Source: Setaria digitata
Lineage: Eukaryota > Nematoda > Chromadorea > Rhabditida > Setariidae
Direction: 5' to 3'
NCBI GenBank assembly: GCA_003640385.1
Contig: RCAB01000030.1
Coordinates: 124,001-188,000, forward strand
DNA length: 64,000 nucleotides
The notes under the pieces: generated by a model
Seen by the model: only the letters and a program-made list of their open reading frames with translations
The model's database searches: none
What the model was told of the DNA's origin: nothing
Shown: positions 50,359 through 62,116 of the stretch, in pieces
Position numbering within the stretch: position 1 is the first letter of the stretch
How the letters are laid out: each line of letters starts with the position of its first letter
Made by a program: the position numbers and the translations under genes

Positions 50359-52343
50359 CAATTTGGCTGATGGATTTACAAGCACAATTTCAGATATTTT
50401 GTTTAGATTTTGCTTTATCTTAAATTTTCTGGATTTTCCAAATGTTATTTATTTTATTACGGGTTTTTTGCCAAACTAAAAAATTGTGACAGATTGAACT
50501 ACTTTTGAAGATATTGCAATTGTATTGTATTGTGATTTATAAGGTTTTGCGATTTTTTAAACATGCTACCTTGGAGGTATATTTTTTTTATCATAAGAAA
50601 CAAGTAAATCAGCTGGTAAGTCTGGCTTTGAAATGTTCACGTTCGCTTTAGCGAAAGGTGTATTTCTCAATTAATTTGCAACTTGGCATTTGCAGAATAC
50701 AGCAAAAGTATAATGAATTATTTATTTTAAAAATCTTGCATTCGGCGCCGTATGTTTTTTGTTCATGACATGTCGATTTATTTCAATGATTTTTGCTTAT
50801 CTTTCTGTAAAACTGAATTAGGAAATCAATATCTCTATTTTGAGAAAAGAGAAAAAGATTGATTTCTGATTTCATTTAGTAAATGCGTTTTGAAATTCGG
50901 GAAGGAAGGTTTTTTTTCCCGAAATTATCATATTTTATTAAATATTTAGGATCACCTTTTTGTTGTATTGTCATTTCGATTTACTACACTGAACTATACC
51001 GTATATATATATATATATATATGTTTAGGACATATTTGTGTTTGCTGTATCTTGTACATTCATGCAATAGTACTAATTTACATCATCTAAACTTTTTTTC
51101 TTATAAAAAACCCAATCACTTATTCTTATCATATATTGCTTTTACTTCGCTTCGCACGCTTTCTGTTTAGTTGATTTATCCCGTGTCAAGTTACGATTCC
51201 TTGAATTAATCCGAAACCCTTACACAATTTTCTTTCATTTGGTAATCAGCAGCTCATGACCGAAATTGAATAGAAGACTTGAAATTTTTTCTTCTGGATT
51301 CTGAATATTTATTAGGAGGATGTTCTAATCCTATATGAATTTGATTCTCTAGAATTCAAAAAAAAAATTTTTTTTTTTTTTTTGAGGTATAATGAATGTA
51401 TGCAAGTAAATATTTTGTTACATCAATTTGTGTTGTGCTTTCTTGTGTGAAAATGATATTTCTTTGCAGTGATTAATTTACAGATTGTGCTAAGCAAAAA
51501 ATTCAAAGTGTGCTTCCTAGTAGCAGTAATAGCGAAGTCTTTCACACTATAGAGATACAATAAACAATATGCTTTCCATTGCAATAACAAAGCGTTTGTT
51601 TGTTTTTTTCTTTTTTTGTTTGGTTGGATCATATTTCTATATTTGATGAGTTAATCATTGCTCTAATTATTAATGCTTCTTCCTTGATCGCTGAAGCAGA
51701 ATGAGAAGTAGTTGCATAATCAGCTGATAAATCGTTTTATCGTTATGAGAGCATTATGGTGTGCCGAACAGGTTACCGTGTGAATAAAGAATAACAGGAG
51801 CTAGCGTAATCCGCACGTCAAACAAAGAAATTATTTCGATTCAAGAGTGCCAATTAACCTAGAAATTTGAGGGTATATGCTCTGCTTTTTATTAAAAAAG
51901 GGAAAAATTGGTTGGGAAGAGGGTTTAAATTCCACCAAAAGAAAAAAAGTCATTTCATCGACTGGAAGCGATCCGGGAGTTGAATTTAGCTCTCGAAGCT
52001 GCTTACAGCAGCCGCAGTATATTTATTTAGCGTAAGAACATTTCTAATATTTCAAAATTTTCACCCCCAAATTTTGTTTTGTTTGATCGTTGCCATCATT
52101 ATGCCCAGGAATCTTCGACTTAAACAGCAAGTAATTTGTTGAATGAGGCTTAACTTGGTCAATTATCGTTACTCGAGACTCTCTACAACTTTAACCACAA
52201 AATGTACATAAGAAAGTTAACTGTCGAGGAATGCGCAAAAAATCATCACTATCTGAACAATCTGAAGCCTCAAATGGCCTCATCTATATTGAGATTCTTG
52301 TATTCCGGAATGATTCAGGAATGAATGAAACAGGGTTGGTTTA
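50359..52343. other. Intergenic between convergent SPSB and carboxypeptidase
   Basis: About 2 kb, AT-rich, containing both 3' UTRs. No coding was recognised. A (TA)n run sits at 51002-51022, and poly-A/T tracts at about 51358-51383. Confidence 0.6.
51002..51022. repeat. (TA)n microsatellite
   Basis: About ten TA units in the intergenic region after SPSB. Confidence 0.85.
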
Positions 52344-55300
52344 TTAGCGTTTTTTCTTGATCACATAATCTGCCATTGTTCGTAGTGCTGATATTATCTC
52401 TTCACCTAAAGCTATTATTATTTGTTTTGTAATGATTTCACACTGATAGTTTTTTTTTTTTTTTTTCTAACATCGTATACGCATGCTGATTAAATAAAAA
52501 TAATGCTTCAAAACATGAAGATAATCAAACAAATTTGAACTTACGCTACGCTATCCTAGAATTTCGAACCTTAAATTTAATTAAGATAATTAAACCCTTC
52601 TTTTATGAGTACTAAACACTTAGAATAATAATATCAATGATTGTAACAATGTTATGGTAGATGCAGATGCAAAAAGTCATTAGGAAATTACATTTGACTA
52701 GCTATCAAATTTGGGACTCACCAGTGGGTTCAATGAATCGTGCCGGAATGCTAAAGCCGAAATTGTTTGCGTCTTCCGGCCTCAGCTCGATCCCGTAGAT
52801 ATAAGGTACACCTCTATCCTGCATATAGTCGATGCTTGTCCCTGATGCTGGATCTGTAGTAATTTACCCATTTAACCCATTTAATCAAAAAGTAAACTAT
52901 AATAGCTAAGAATTTAATTACAAAACTCAAAGGTCTGTGGCTTTTATTAGTCCATATTTGTAAAAGCCTAGTGAACAAACATCTAAGAAACTAACACATT
53001 AGCTCAGAAATTGTTCCGTAATTATATTTTGCGCCGGTTTTTTTTCGTATGGCTTCTACCGCCAAACTGGCTGCGTGCTTCTGAAATCATTCATTTTTTC
53101 TTTCTTTTTTTTTTTTTTTTAACAGATATATTAGACTAATTTCCTTTCGGACAATTAGACCTTGTCAGGCCTAGCTGATTGAGATATTTTTTTATCAATT
53201 TTAAGATAGTTGTAAAGTTTGCTACTAGACATGTTAATTTAAGTTAATCAAGAAGTTGCGATAAATGTTTCTTTTCAAAAAAAGTTTAAAAATCATTTAC
53301 TGGATTAGGTGGAAGCATACGACAAAACGGTATGGAGTGTACCTAAGAAGAGAAGTGTACCTTTTCTTGTTCTAAAAAAGATTTAATTTTAGAAAAATAT
53401 ACCTGGTCATAATAATTGTTCGGTTTAGCACTAGTATAACCCCACGGTCCGAGAAATAGCTGTCCATAGCTATGCAAACTAACGTAAACCTTGAGGTCAG
53501 GAATTTGATTAGCGATAAAATCACGGATACCTGCTGTTTCTACCTCACTAAATGCAGCTGAGCCAGGATAAATGTTAGAACATGGACTACGACTTGTTCC
53601 TGCTTCTGAAAAACATCTAAATTTTCAATTAAAAAGGCTAGAAAATATTGAAAATTAAATTCAAACAATGAGCTAATCTCACTTTCTGTTAGAAAGCATT
53701 TATTAAATTATAACTATATATTTTCTTGCTTCTGAAGTTTATCATTCATCATATGATGAAGATAGCGAAAGATTTAATTAATTACATTGAGGAAAACCGA
53801 GCTAGTAATCGATCGAAGGGCAAAATAATTCATTAGCCAAGCTGACCAACTTCATAAGTCAAACAAATCCGCATGCAAACTCAATGCGATCAATCATGAA
53901 GTTGTGGAGAGTCATTGTTCATACTAATTTACTAACTGTTCGTCATAGTCTAATATTTCGTGATTAGTTTGTAAAACTTTTCGAAGCATTCTTCTGAATC
54001 TGACTAGATCATGAAAAGGACTTCTTGCTAACCTCCCCATCGATAACCCCAGTTTCTGTTCGCATCAGCGCCAACACACCACTTATTCACTGTCGTATTC
54101 CTTGATCGTGTCTTCCGCCACAATCGATCCTAAAACTCTGACCGCTAAAGCATTCCAGGCTAATTTAGAACAAAGCAAGAAGGTCACTTGTACCTCTGAG
54201 GTATCATATCATTTCTGGACCCTACAAGTTTTCTTTTCAAATTACAACATTTTTTACTCTTTGTGATTTTTTTTTTTTTTTTAATATTCAATAAATTAAA
54301 ATGTTATTTCATCAATTCTGTTTTAGTTATTCACTACTATGGTTGCAATTTTTATGACAGAAGAAAAAAAGTTGGCTAAATATTTTCTAAATCGGAAAAA
54401 TGAACAGAAGCTAGCTCAACTAATTAAGTCGAAAATATTCTACAACTTAAATTATTCGCTGTTTGAGGCAAATCAGTTCCAATCATTCATTTTATAATTT
54501 CTTAACATTTGGAGGGAATTTTTTTCGCTTCTAATAGAGAATCCATTAATTAAGATGATCAAAATTTATTTCTAATTTCATTGTCTAAATAACTCTTTAC
54601 TTAAACTCTCTTTTTTTGCTTTTTAATTTGAAATTCTGCCAGGTTTCAAGGATCATTGGTGAAATAAAAAAAAGAAATTTTATTACTCAAATAGGTCAAA
54701 AATTTTAGGTTGTTTCTTCCATTTGGGTAAAATAAATTATGTATTCACTTAAATTTTCATCTCAAATTTAACATACTTAATGATTTTCTCAAATTCGTGT
54801 TTTTCAAATTACATACAGTGGTCATACTGTATTCGTATCCATCTGGATTAGCCACTGGAACGATGTACCAATTGAACTGTTCTATCATACGTGTCGGGTC
54901 AGAATCCTTCCCATATCTAGTTACCAGCTGAAGATAAACTTGACCTTTCACCTATCCTTTCAACTTCAGACCTATTTGTAGAGGTCTTTTAACTTTTATA
55001 TAGCATTGAAAATTTGATTGAAGTCTAACCTTGCTAACAATATAAAGAGCTACAGCAGGTGCAATCCACTCTCGAGCATGAATCCCGGCATCAATAAATA
55101 TTGCTGGCTTCTGTAAGCTTTCTCCTTCTGCTTCGATCTATATTGGATAATTTGCATCATTTTCTCTTTTATTCATTCCGAAACTTCTTTGATCACTGAT
55201 TTCTTCATTGAAATAGTACGGTCTCAGATTTAAGTTGCAATTCTAAAGTTTTTATTTATTCTGAAGAGGAAACAAATTGCACTGCACTGTCCTTTTTTAT

Positions 55301-57052
55301 ATCTAATATAGTTTCTTAATTGATAAATAAGCTAGAAGAACTTTACCAACAAAAAAAGCAACACTAACTTTAATGCCAATTAAATCACGACCCTCGTATG
55401 TTCTAGTAATATTAAATACTTCAGTTAAGTTCGGATATTCCTTCGAGATCTTTTTCAGGTAACTCATAATCTAAAATAAAAAAATTAATTGATAAATAAA
55501 TCGGCAAAGGAAAATATTTCCTTGAAGACACTTAATTAATAACTAATTCTACTTCCAAATATCAGCTTGTAAGCTCAAAAAACTTGACTGAACTGTGATG
55601 CACCACTGTAGATGAAGTGTTTTTAAGATGAACCTTATCGTATCGGTGATAAGCAAGAAGATTGAAGTCAGCTAACGAATTATTTCTCGCAGAACGTCGT
55701 AAACGATATTTCATTGTACGGGATAGATCTTGTCTTTCTCGGTCTATTTCTCTACACAAATAAATTTTCTGCAGATTTCGGGAACAGTAAAACAGCTTCT
55801 TTTTATTGCAAGGATGACTTTCATAGACATTTAGTAAGAGTTTTAAATCTAGTTCATTCATTTGTCTCTATCTAAAATTAACAGAACATTGAACAGTTGA
55901 GGAAAAACGTGAAATATTTAACAGTAGAACATTTCCCGTCACTACAATGGCTTTCTGGTACTTTTTCGTGGTCTACGTAGAATCTAGGTGAGAGCAGAAG
56001 ATATTCTTCAGTAGACATTATGAATACTTTACAATGTTGTTAGCTAATTAGGCGTTAGTCTCCTCAAAACTTGTAAAAACAAAATTTTCAGAAGAAGAAC
56101 TTTTTCACTTTCTGATAGATTTTTTTTTTTTTTTTTCAGATAAGATCTGATATTTTTCGCACGCCGTTTAAATGAATATTAATTTTTCTATTTGGTTTAG
56201 GAATAATCTAGTTATGAGTGCCAAAAACAGAAAAAATTGTATGGTTTTGAAAATTTGCAATCAAATGAGATAAAAACTAATTAGAAATATAAAATAATTA
56301 ATAAGAACTTTTAAAATTAGCCTACTTCTGTATGTCATTTGCAATAATCTGCACATCACTAATGTCACGAATTTTTAGCACTGCCAAGAATGAATCCAAG
56401 AATTCTGGAGCGACCAGCACATCGGCATGATTATTATACATGTTTGGTTTAGCCCATATATCAATCAGCGTCCTTTTCGCCTCCGGAAAATCCAGGAAGT
56501 ATTATTAATGAATCCGTCTACATTGGCTTTTTTTTTAAAAATACTCGATTGTCCACTTCGAAGTGAAAATTTCATGACTAATAGATTTAAATCACTGATA
56601 ACGTTTGAACAAATTTGAAATTTGATTGCATGGCTTATCATTTAACGATGATGTGTAGAAGAAACTATCATGTTTAACTTGCATGATTTAAAGTAAAGCC
56701 ATCAGCTTCCATTTCCTCTAGCCAATCCATTGTTGCTGTTGGAAATCGTATCAAGCTATATCTAAATTTGTTAATAAATTAATATAAAATTTATTGTGTA
56801 AGTTTTCTGGCAATTTATATTACTCCATAGCGTATGAAATGAATACTAGAAAGAAACAGAGTGATAAGAATGATAATAGAGTAACTTCTCGATTGTACTC
56901 ATTATCAAAATGAAACAAAACAATCCTAATATTGCATAAATAAAGGAGAAAAATACTATAAGGAGAAAGAATTACCCGCGATAGAGTTTTGTCGTACTGC
57001 ACAGATAGCGTAAATATAAGGTAGCAAAGAAAACAGTAGCAGTAATCCACAT
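52344..57052 (-). CDS. Secreted pro-carboxypeptidase, M14A family, A-type
   Basis: Zinc metallocarboxypeptidase that removes C-terminal residues. Twelve exons: 57052-56976, 56761-56683, 56480-56326, 55751-55634, 55470-55369, 55137-55030, 54951-54817, 54129-54033, 53605-53403, 53080-52996, 52853-52722 and 52405-52344. They give 450 residues. A hydrophobic signal peptide (MWITATVFFATLYLRYLCS) follows an acceptor that abuts the ATG. The propeptide is about 25-123 (LIDIWAKP, ADVLVAPEFLDSFLAVLK) and ends near RLRR at 120-123. Zinc ligands are H197 and E200 (HARE) and H335 (SLHSY). Substrate-binding residues are N282-R283 (ANRNW) and Y387 (MYPASG); the general base is E409 (GIELRPE). C276 and C299 can form the conserved disulfide. 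I394 stands at the position that is Ile in CPA and Asp in CPB, so hydrophobic C-terminal residues are the likely substrates. Intron 2 appears to use a GC donor (CAT, then GCAAGT, after 56683). The worm substrate is unknown. Confidence 0.92.
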
Positions 57053-57213
57053 CTGCAGGTGGGTTAGAATTAAAGTTGAGGAAGCATCTCAGGCAACGAT
57101 CACTGTACACGCTGATAACGATATGATGGTGGATGACATTAAAAACGGAAAGAAATTGAAAAGTAGTTCAGTTTAAATTAATGCTGTTAACTAATCTGGC
57201 ATTTCTCACTAAC

Positions 57214-57337
57214 CTCCTCAAAGTTCTCAGTAATCGAAGATGCTCAGTTACAGATGATTAAATCTCGGGAAGCTATATTTCAAATTTGTCAACTGACCAT
57301 GAGAGCCAGGATAATCTTCAGGTTCTGGCGGATTTGA
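57214..57337 (-). other. Two orphan exon-like blocks
   Basis: On the minus strand, 57337-57298 (after TTGTTACAG, before GTCAGT) reads SNPPEPEDYPGSH. The block 57242-57214 (after ACTGAG, before GTTAGT) continues in phase as ASSITENFEE. No start codon or downstream partner could be joined in frame: splicing on to the carboxypeptidase exon puts that exon out of frame. These may be 5' UTR exons, part of an unrecognised small gene, or chance. Confidence 0.25.
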
Positions 57338-57517
57338 CTGTAACAATAATGCTTTTTGGTCTGTCTGTGAATATTTCGTTAAATTCTTTGAATTATATCT
57401 ATTGTAACAAACTTTTATCTTTCTGTGCTACATTTGCTTTAAAGATTGTGGGAGATTAAAATATATTTACACGGAATAGCATTTGCTTCATATAATTTGT
57501 TAATATGATGTCGCCAT

Positions 57518-57519
<2 letters not shown>

Positions 57520-57549
<30 letters not shown>
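57520..57549. repeat. (ATT)n microsatellite
   Basis: About ten perfect ATT units upstream of the carboxypeptidase gene. Confidence 0.9.
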
Positions 57550-60167
57550 TATTACAACAACTAAAGATTTCACTTGGATCCAGTTCACATCGTGTGATTT
57601 GGCCAATTTGACTTAGGTATTATCATGAAAAAGAGACACAAAGGAAGAAGTAAATTGATAGATGCAAAGGCAATATGTAAGTGATGGAGGAAGACAATTA
57701 TTACTGATTACTGAGACCTGAACGATGATTTTAGGAGTTGTGGTGAAGAATGTAAACGAATTTTCGGTGTTTTAAATAAGGTCAAATTCCAGGAGTTCTC
57801 AGTTCTCAGTCTATTTCAATCTTATTACATGGTTAATAGTCGCTTTGGACTGGCAAAAATGGATGAATGCTTAGAAGGTGGTTTATAAAGCGTAGGCAAT
57901 TACCTTAATTCTTTGCCTATTGTTATCTAGGCCTGAGGCACTTTTTCGGTCCTCTTCTGACACCTTCCATAATTGAAATAATTGATTTGGTAGCACGAAA
58001 TAAAATCCTCAAAGCTATCAGAGGACACACTGATGGAAGGAATTAATCAACACTAATTAGTTAGTATGGGACTTTTAAGCTTTGATCATTAAACTGGAAG
58101 TTATCTGTCCTCGGCTTTTCGGGTGGAAGTTAAAACGATTTGTTTATGTTCGTTATCTGAAATATCAGCCAAAATTACACAAATTGTATACTTTAGATAG
58201 AAGATATACGTAGCCAGTACTTGCCAGAATCATTCCGAATTGACTGATGTTTAGAATGATGTGAGAACAGATTTTCTGACAGGAAGCAAAAAAAGTGCTG
58301 ATTTGCAAATTTTATGAGGGTAATTTTATAATGATTGAAAGGTTTACAAATCACCACCAAATCTAGCACACTGTCAATGCTATTAAAATTTTGAAATGTA
58401 TTGCTAATCATTGTGCTTACTATTATCAGTAACAAATATCTAAAGAATGTCTGAGATGCATAAAAATGCATATGATAATTACTAAATTCAGGAAAGTGTC
58501 TCGTTTATTTCCTTTGAATTTCTTCTGAATCACTAAATTGAAGGAGGAGTGATTTAACGGATTAAAATAAAACCAAAAAAAAAAAGACGCTTCTACAATA
58601 AGTGAAGCCATAAAAAAATGAACTTAATGATAACGGTAGTAGGGGAAAGATAGCCTATTGGAGTGCTGAACTGATATGATAAGGCAAATGTCTAGTGGAA
58701 TTTATACTTGAAACAAATACAAAACAGAATTTGAGAAGAATATTAGCCAAAATGATTGCATAGCTGATGAGTAAATAAGCGATGAAGTCATTGAAGGATA
58801 TTGAGATTCATTAAAATTAACTTCTAGAAGAATTTCAAAGGAATAAGAGGAGAGAAAGAAAGGAAAAAATAAACTTGTGGGCTGAAGTTGATTTTTGAAG
58901 TATTGACTATATAGTTCAACATCAGCTTTAGTCTACTGATAAACCACTGTACGAGTTCTCTTGTCTTTTATCACCACAATGCTAAGAAAAACTGATAAGT
59001 GTTGAACGAAAGAGAGCTAAAAATGATTAGGGACAAAATGAAGACAAAATGTAAAAAGTTCGAGTCGAAATCAATCGACTAGTTAAAATTCCGAAAAATT
59101 TATGCCCATTTGCTATGAGCAGAATAAAAATAATAAAAACTAAGATAGGAATAGCTTTAAAGGTTTGCAGCTGTTTCTGCAAATGTTTACAACATGATTT
59201 AGGAAAAAGTTTTGCTGAGAGACAAAACTGCTTTAATATTTCGTGCCGAAAACTAGATCTTATAGACATTATTGCTGAAAATCGAAGTTATATACGACTA
59301 AAATTTTAATTATTGCAAAGTATTTAGAGATATCATCGTCATACTGATTACATAAAATCATTCATTTCAACATTTATCCTTAAATTAAAAAAAAAAAAAA
59401 AATTCATAATTTTAAGAAAGAAATCGCACCGATTCCAGCAATAACGGAGCGTCATGGAATTTGCTTTCTAATTTTAATTTCATTTGCATTACCAAAAATT
59501 TCCAGAAGATTTGATTAATATTTATGAATGAAAGTGATGTGATCAATCATTTTGCATTTTGACGAGATGTAAAATATAAATAAATATAGAGGAATGATTA
59601 TTACTGATTCTGAGTTAAATTAATTGAATAAGATTTGGATGCGAAATATTTATATTATTTATGAAGCATGATGCTTTGTACTTTATTTTTCAGAAAAAAT
59701 TGATAGACCTTTGCAATAATCTCTAACGAACGAAATCATGGAAAATTTTCCTTACTTTTTCATTATACATCTAGCAGCTGCAGTTAAAAGCAAATCTAGC
59801 TAATAAATCGCTATAAAATTATTATATTCTTCGAGAAGACAGACTAACTGATTGAATATGAGCATCTTTCAGTATAGACTGCAAATTCATATGAACATTT
59901 AAGTTTGTGGAACAGATGAAATCGCAATATTCGCTGCACTTTTTTCGAGAAAGAATAAAAAAGCTTGGTGCTAGCCGACCACGTAAATAAAATTGTGAAT
60001 GTTTAATTGAGAGATCATAAATAAGCTTGCATATTTCATTAACCAGATATTACTCATAAAATTATTCAGTTTTTCTTACAAATTAGCAACTGATAAATTT
60101 TGTGACAAAGAGAGATAGCAATTACGAAATTTACTGATAGTAAGGACTTCCTGTCTCTTTTACTTCA

Positions 60168-60202
60168 TAGAGAGAGATAGAGAGAGGGAGAGACAGAGAG
60201 AG
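60168..60202. repeat. GA-rich microsatellite
   Basis: Imperfect AG/GA dinucleotide run with AGAGAGATAGAGAGAGGGAG at its core; an isolated purine tract in the gene-poor region. Confidence 0.85.
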
Positions 60203-62116
60203 TCCTTTGCCAGTTGAAAAGTTGAGAAGATTGGCTTCTAAAACTAGACCAAACAATTCTGTCTACTTTCCACAGTTTCAGTAATAGCAATTAACCACAA
60301 AATATTATCGAAAATATCTCCTTCGATATTTTGGAAAAACAGAAATGAAGTGAAATGAACATTGTATGTCATTTCGGGAAATAATAAATTGAAATATGCT
60401 ACCACAGTGGCACTGGAGTGGTAAATGAGGGAGAGACTGTACGGCAATTGGATATTTCCGGCAATGAAGTGAAAAAAAAAATGGTATTATGTTTAACAGC
60501 TCTCACTTTCATTTATTGCTTCCACCATGAACATTACAGATATTATAGAATTGACTATAAAACACATAACCACCTGTCTATCTTATGAATATTTTAAACC
60601 ACCTTTTCGAAGAACAAAAAAAAAATGAAGATAAAAATAAAAATGATCGTACTTGACATTGTTTACCTGCGAATTTGAGATTACCAATGATCTATGGGAA
60701 AATCTTTGGAAATACAAATACTCGTGTCCTGATTTGGATGGATTTTGAAACAAATCATTTCTATCCCCGCAATGGAACAAAAATTCTTTTCAAATTTGGG
60801 TGACAACAGCTTGATACTGATGAACGATGTCGCAACTTATCACTACTCAAATTCCACTTCGATTCATCTCATTCATCTCATCTATTTTTGCCGAATCAAA
60901 TCAGAGGTTTGATTCCTAATCAAAGATAGATTCATTTTCGTCGGATGTGAACTTATTATCGTTATCTGTCAAGGACTTCTCCAGCTGACCTATTTAATAA
61001 CAGAAATGGTAAGATAACGCCAACATAAGTGATAAAATAGAAGCTGAAAACAACAAAAAAAAACAGTGCTAAAGATGGCTCAAACAAGTATAACACAACA
61101 ATTAAGGAGCTTAATTAGTGACTTTAATGTATGTGATACTATAACTATGGAAAGTGGAGAAATAGTCAATAGTGTAGAGCCTGCAAATACAATTGAAAAA
61201 ACTTGAAGTTATTTACTAAAAGAGAGAAAAATAATTTGAAAAGTAGTGAGAAACAGACCTGATTAGAAATTATTTTTTTCCAAAAATTTAAATAATTTTT
61301 TGAAATCAGTCTAGTGAATCAGAAGTATGGAAAACGAAATGTGTTCATGATTTGAAAACAAATGTTCTTGTGGCAGTTTGATTTACCAAACTGTTTAATA
61401 TTTCAGATTGTAACTCCGACTGTGCAGCTAATTCAGTGCATATCCATTTTAAGGAATAACGTGAGTACAGCTGTAATTTTATGGAAATTTTAATTCTTCC
61501 TCCAGACTGGACCAAGTTCGAATTAAGTGGAAAACCTAAAACCACGTGGTCTGGCAATAATACGAGGTAATGCTCGACGAAATAATAAATTGTTTGATTC
61601 ATGATCCTGTCCAAAATCACTCAATGCTGCAGTTCGAAATTATATCAAAGAAGAAAAATCCAAATTTTCAACTATTTAAATTATTTAAAGTCATCTCGGT
61701 TTCTTGTTTTCAATTTTTTTTTTTTTTGTATCTAAGGAAAATCTATTGTCTTCCGATTATGCAGTAATCGGTAACTGAAAAAAAGGTTTATGCGTAGAAT
61801 AAATTCTAGGTTTCTAAAACATCTCATCCAGTTTACGATGTGAGACATTAATAGTATAAGAATTTATTAAAACTCATCGCATGAGACAATTTTTATTAAA
61901 CTGAAAGTTTGCAACCTGGAAAATAACAATATGACGAATCATCATCATTTTTTAATATATTAATATTCTGTATATAAAAATATAAGAATGAATCAACAAG
62001 GAAAAGAGCCTACCACGAAAAATGAGATTTGCTGAAAAAGCAAAGGGACTTTGTATCCAACAATTTATGATGAATTTACATACTCGATATAACATTTTCC
62101 AGGAGCTGCTAAAAAA

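Larger units (their letters stand above)
57053..62116. other. Five-kilobase gene-poor region upstream of the carboxypeptidase
   Basis: Between two minus-strand genes. No conserved gene was recognised. It contains an (ATT)n and a GA-rich microsatellite and, at 57214-57337, two orphan exon-like blocks. The carboxypeptidase promoter should lie at its left side and the RALGAPB 3' UTR at its right. Confidence 0.55.
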
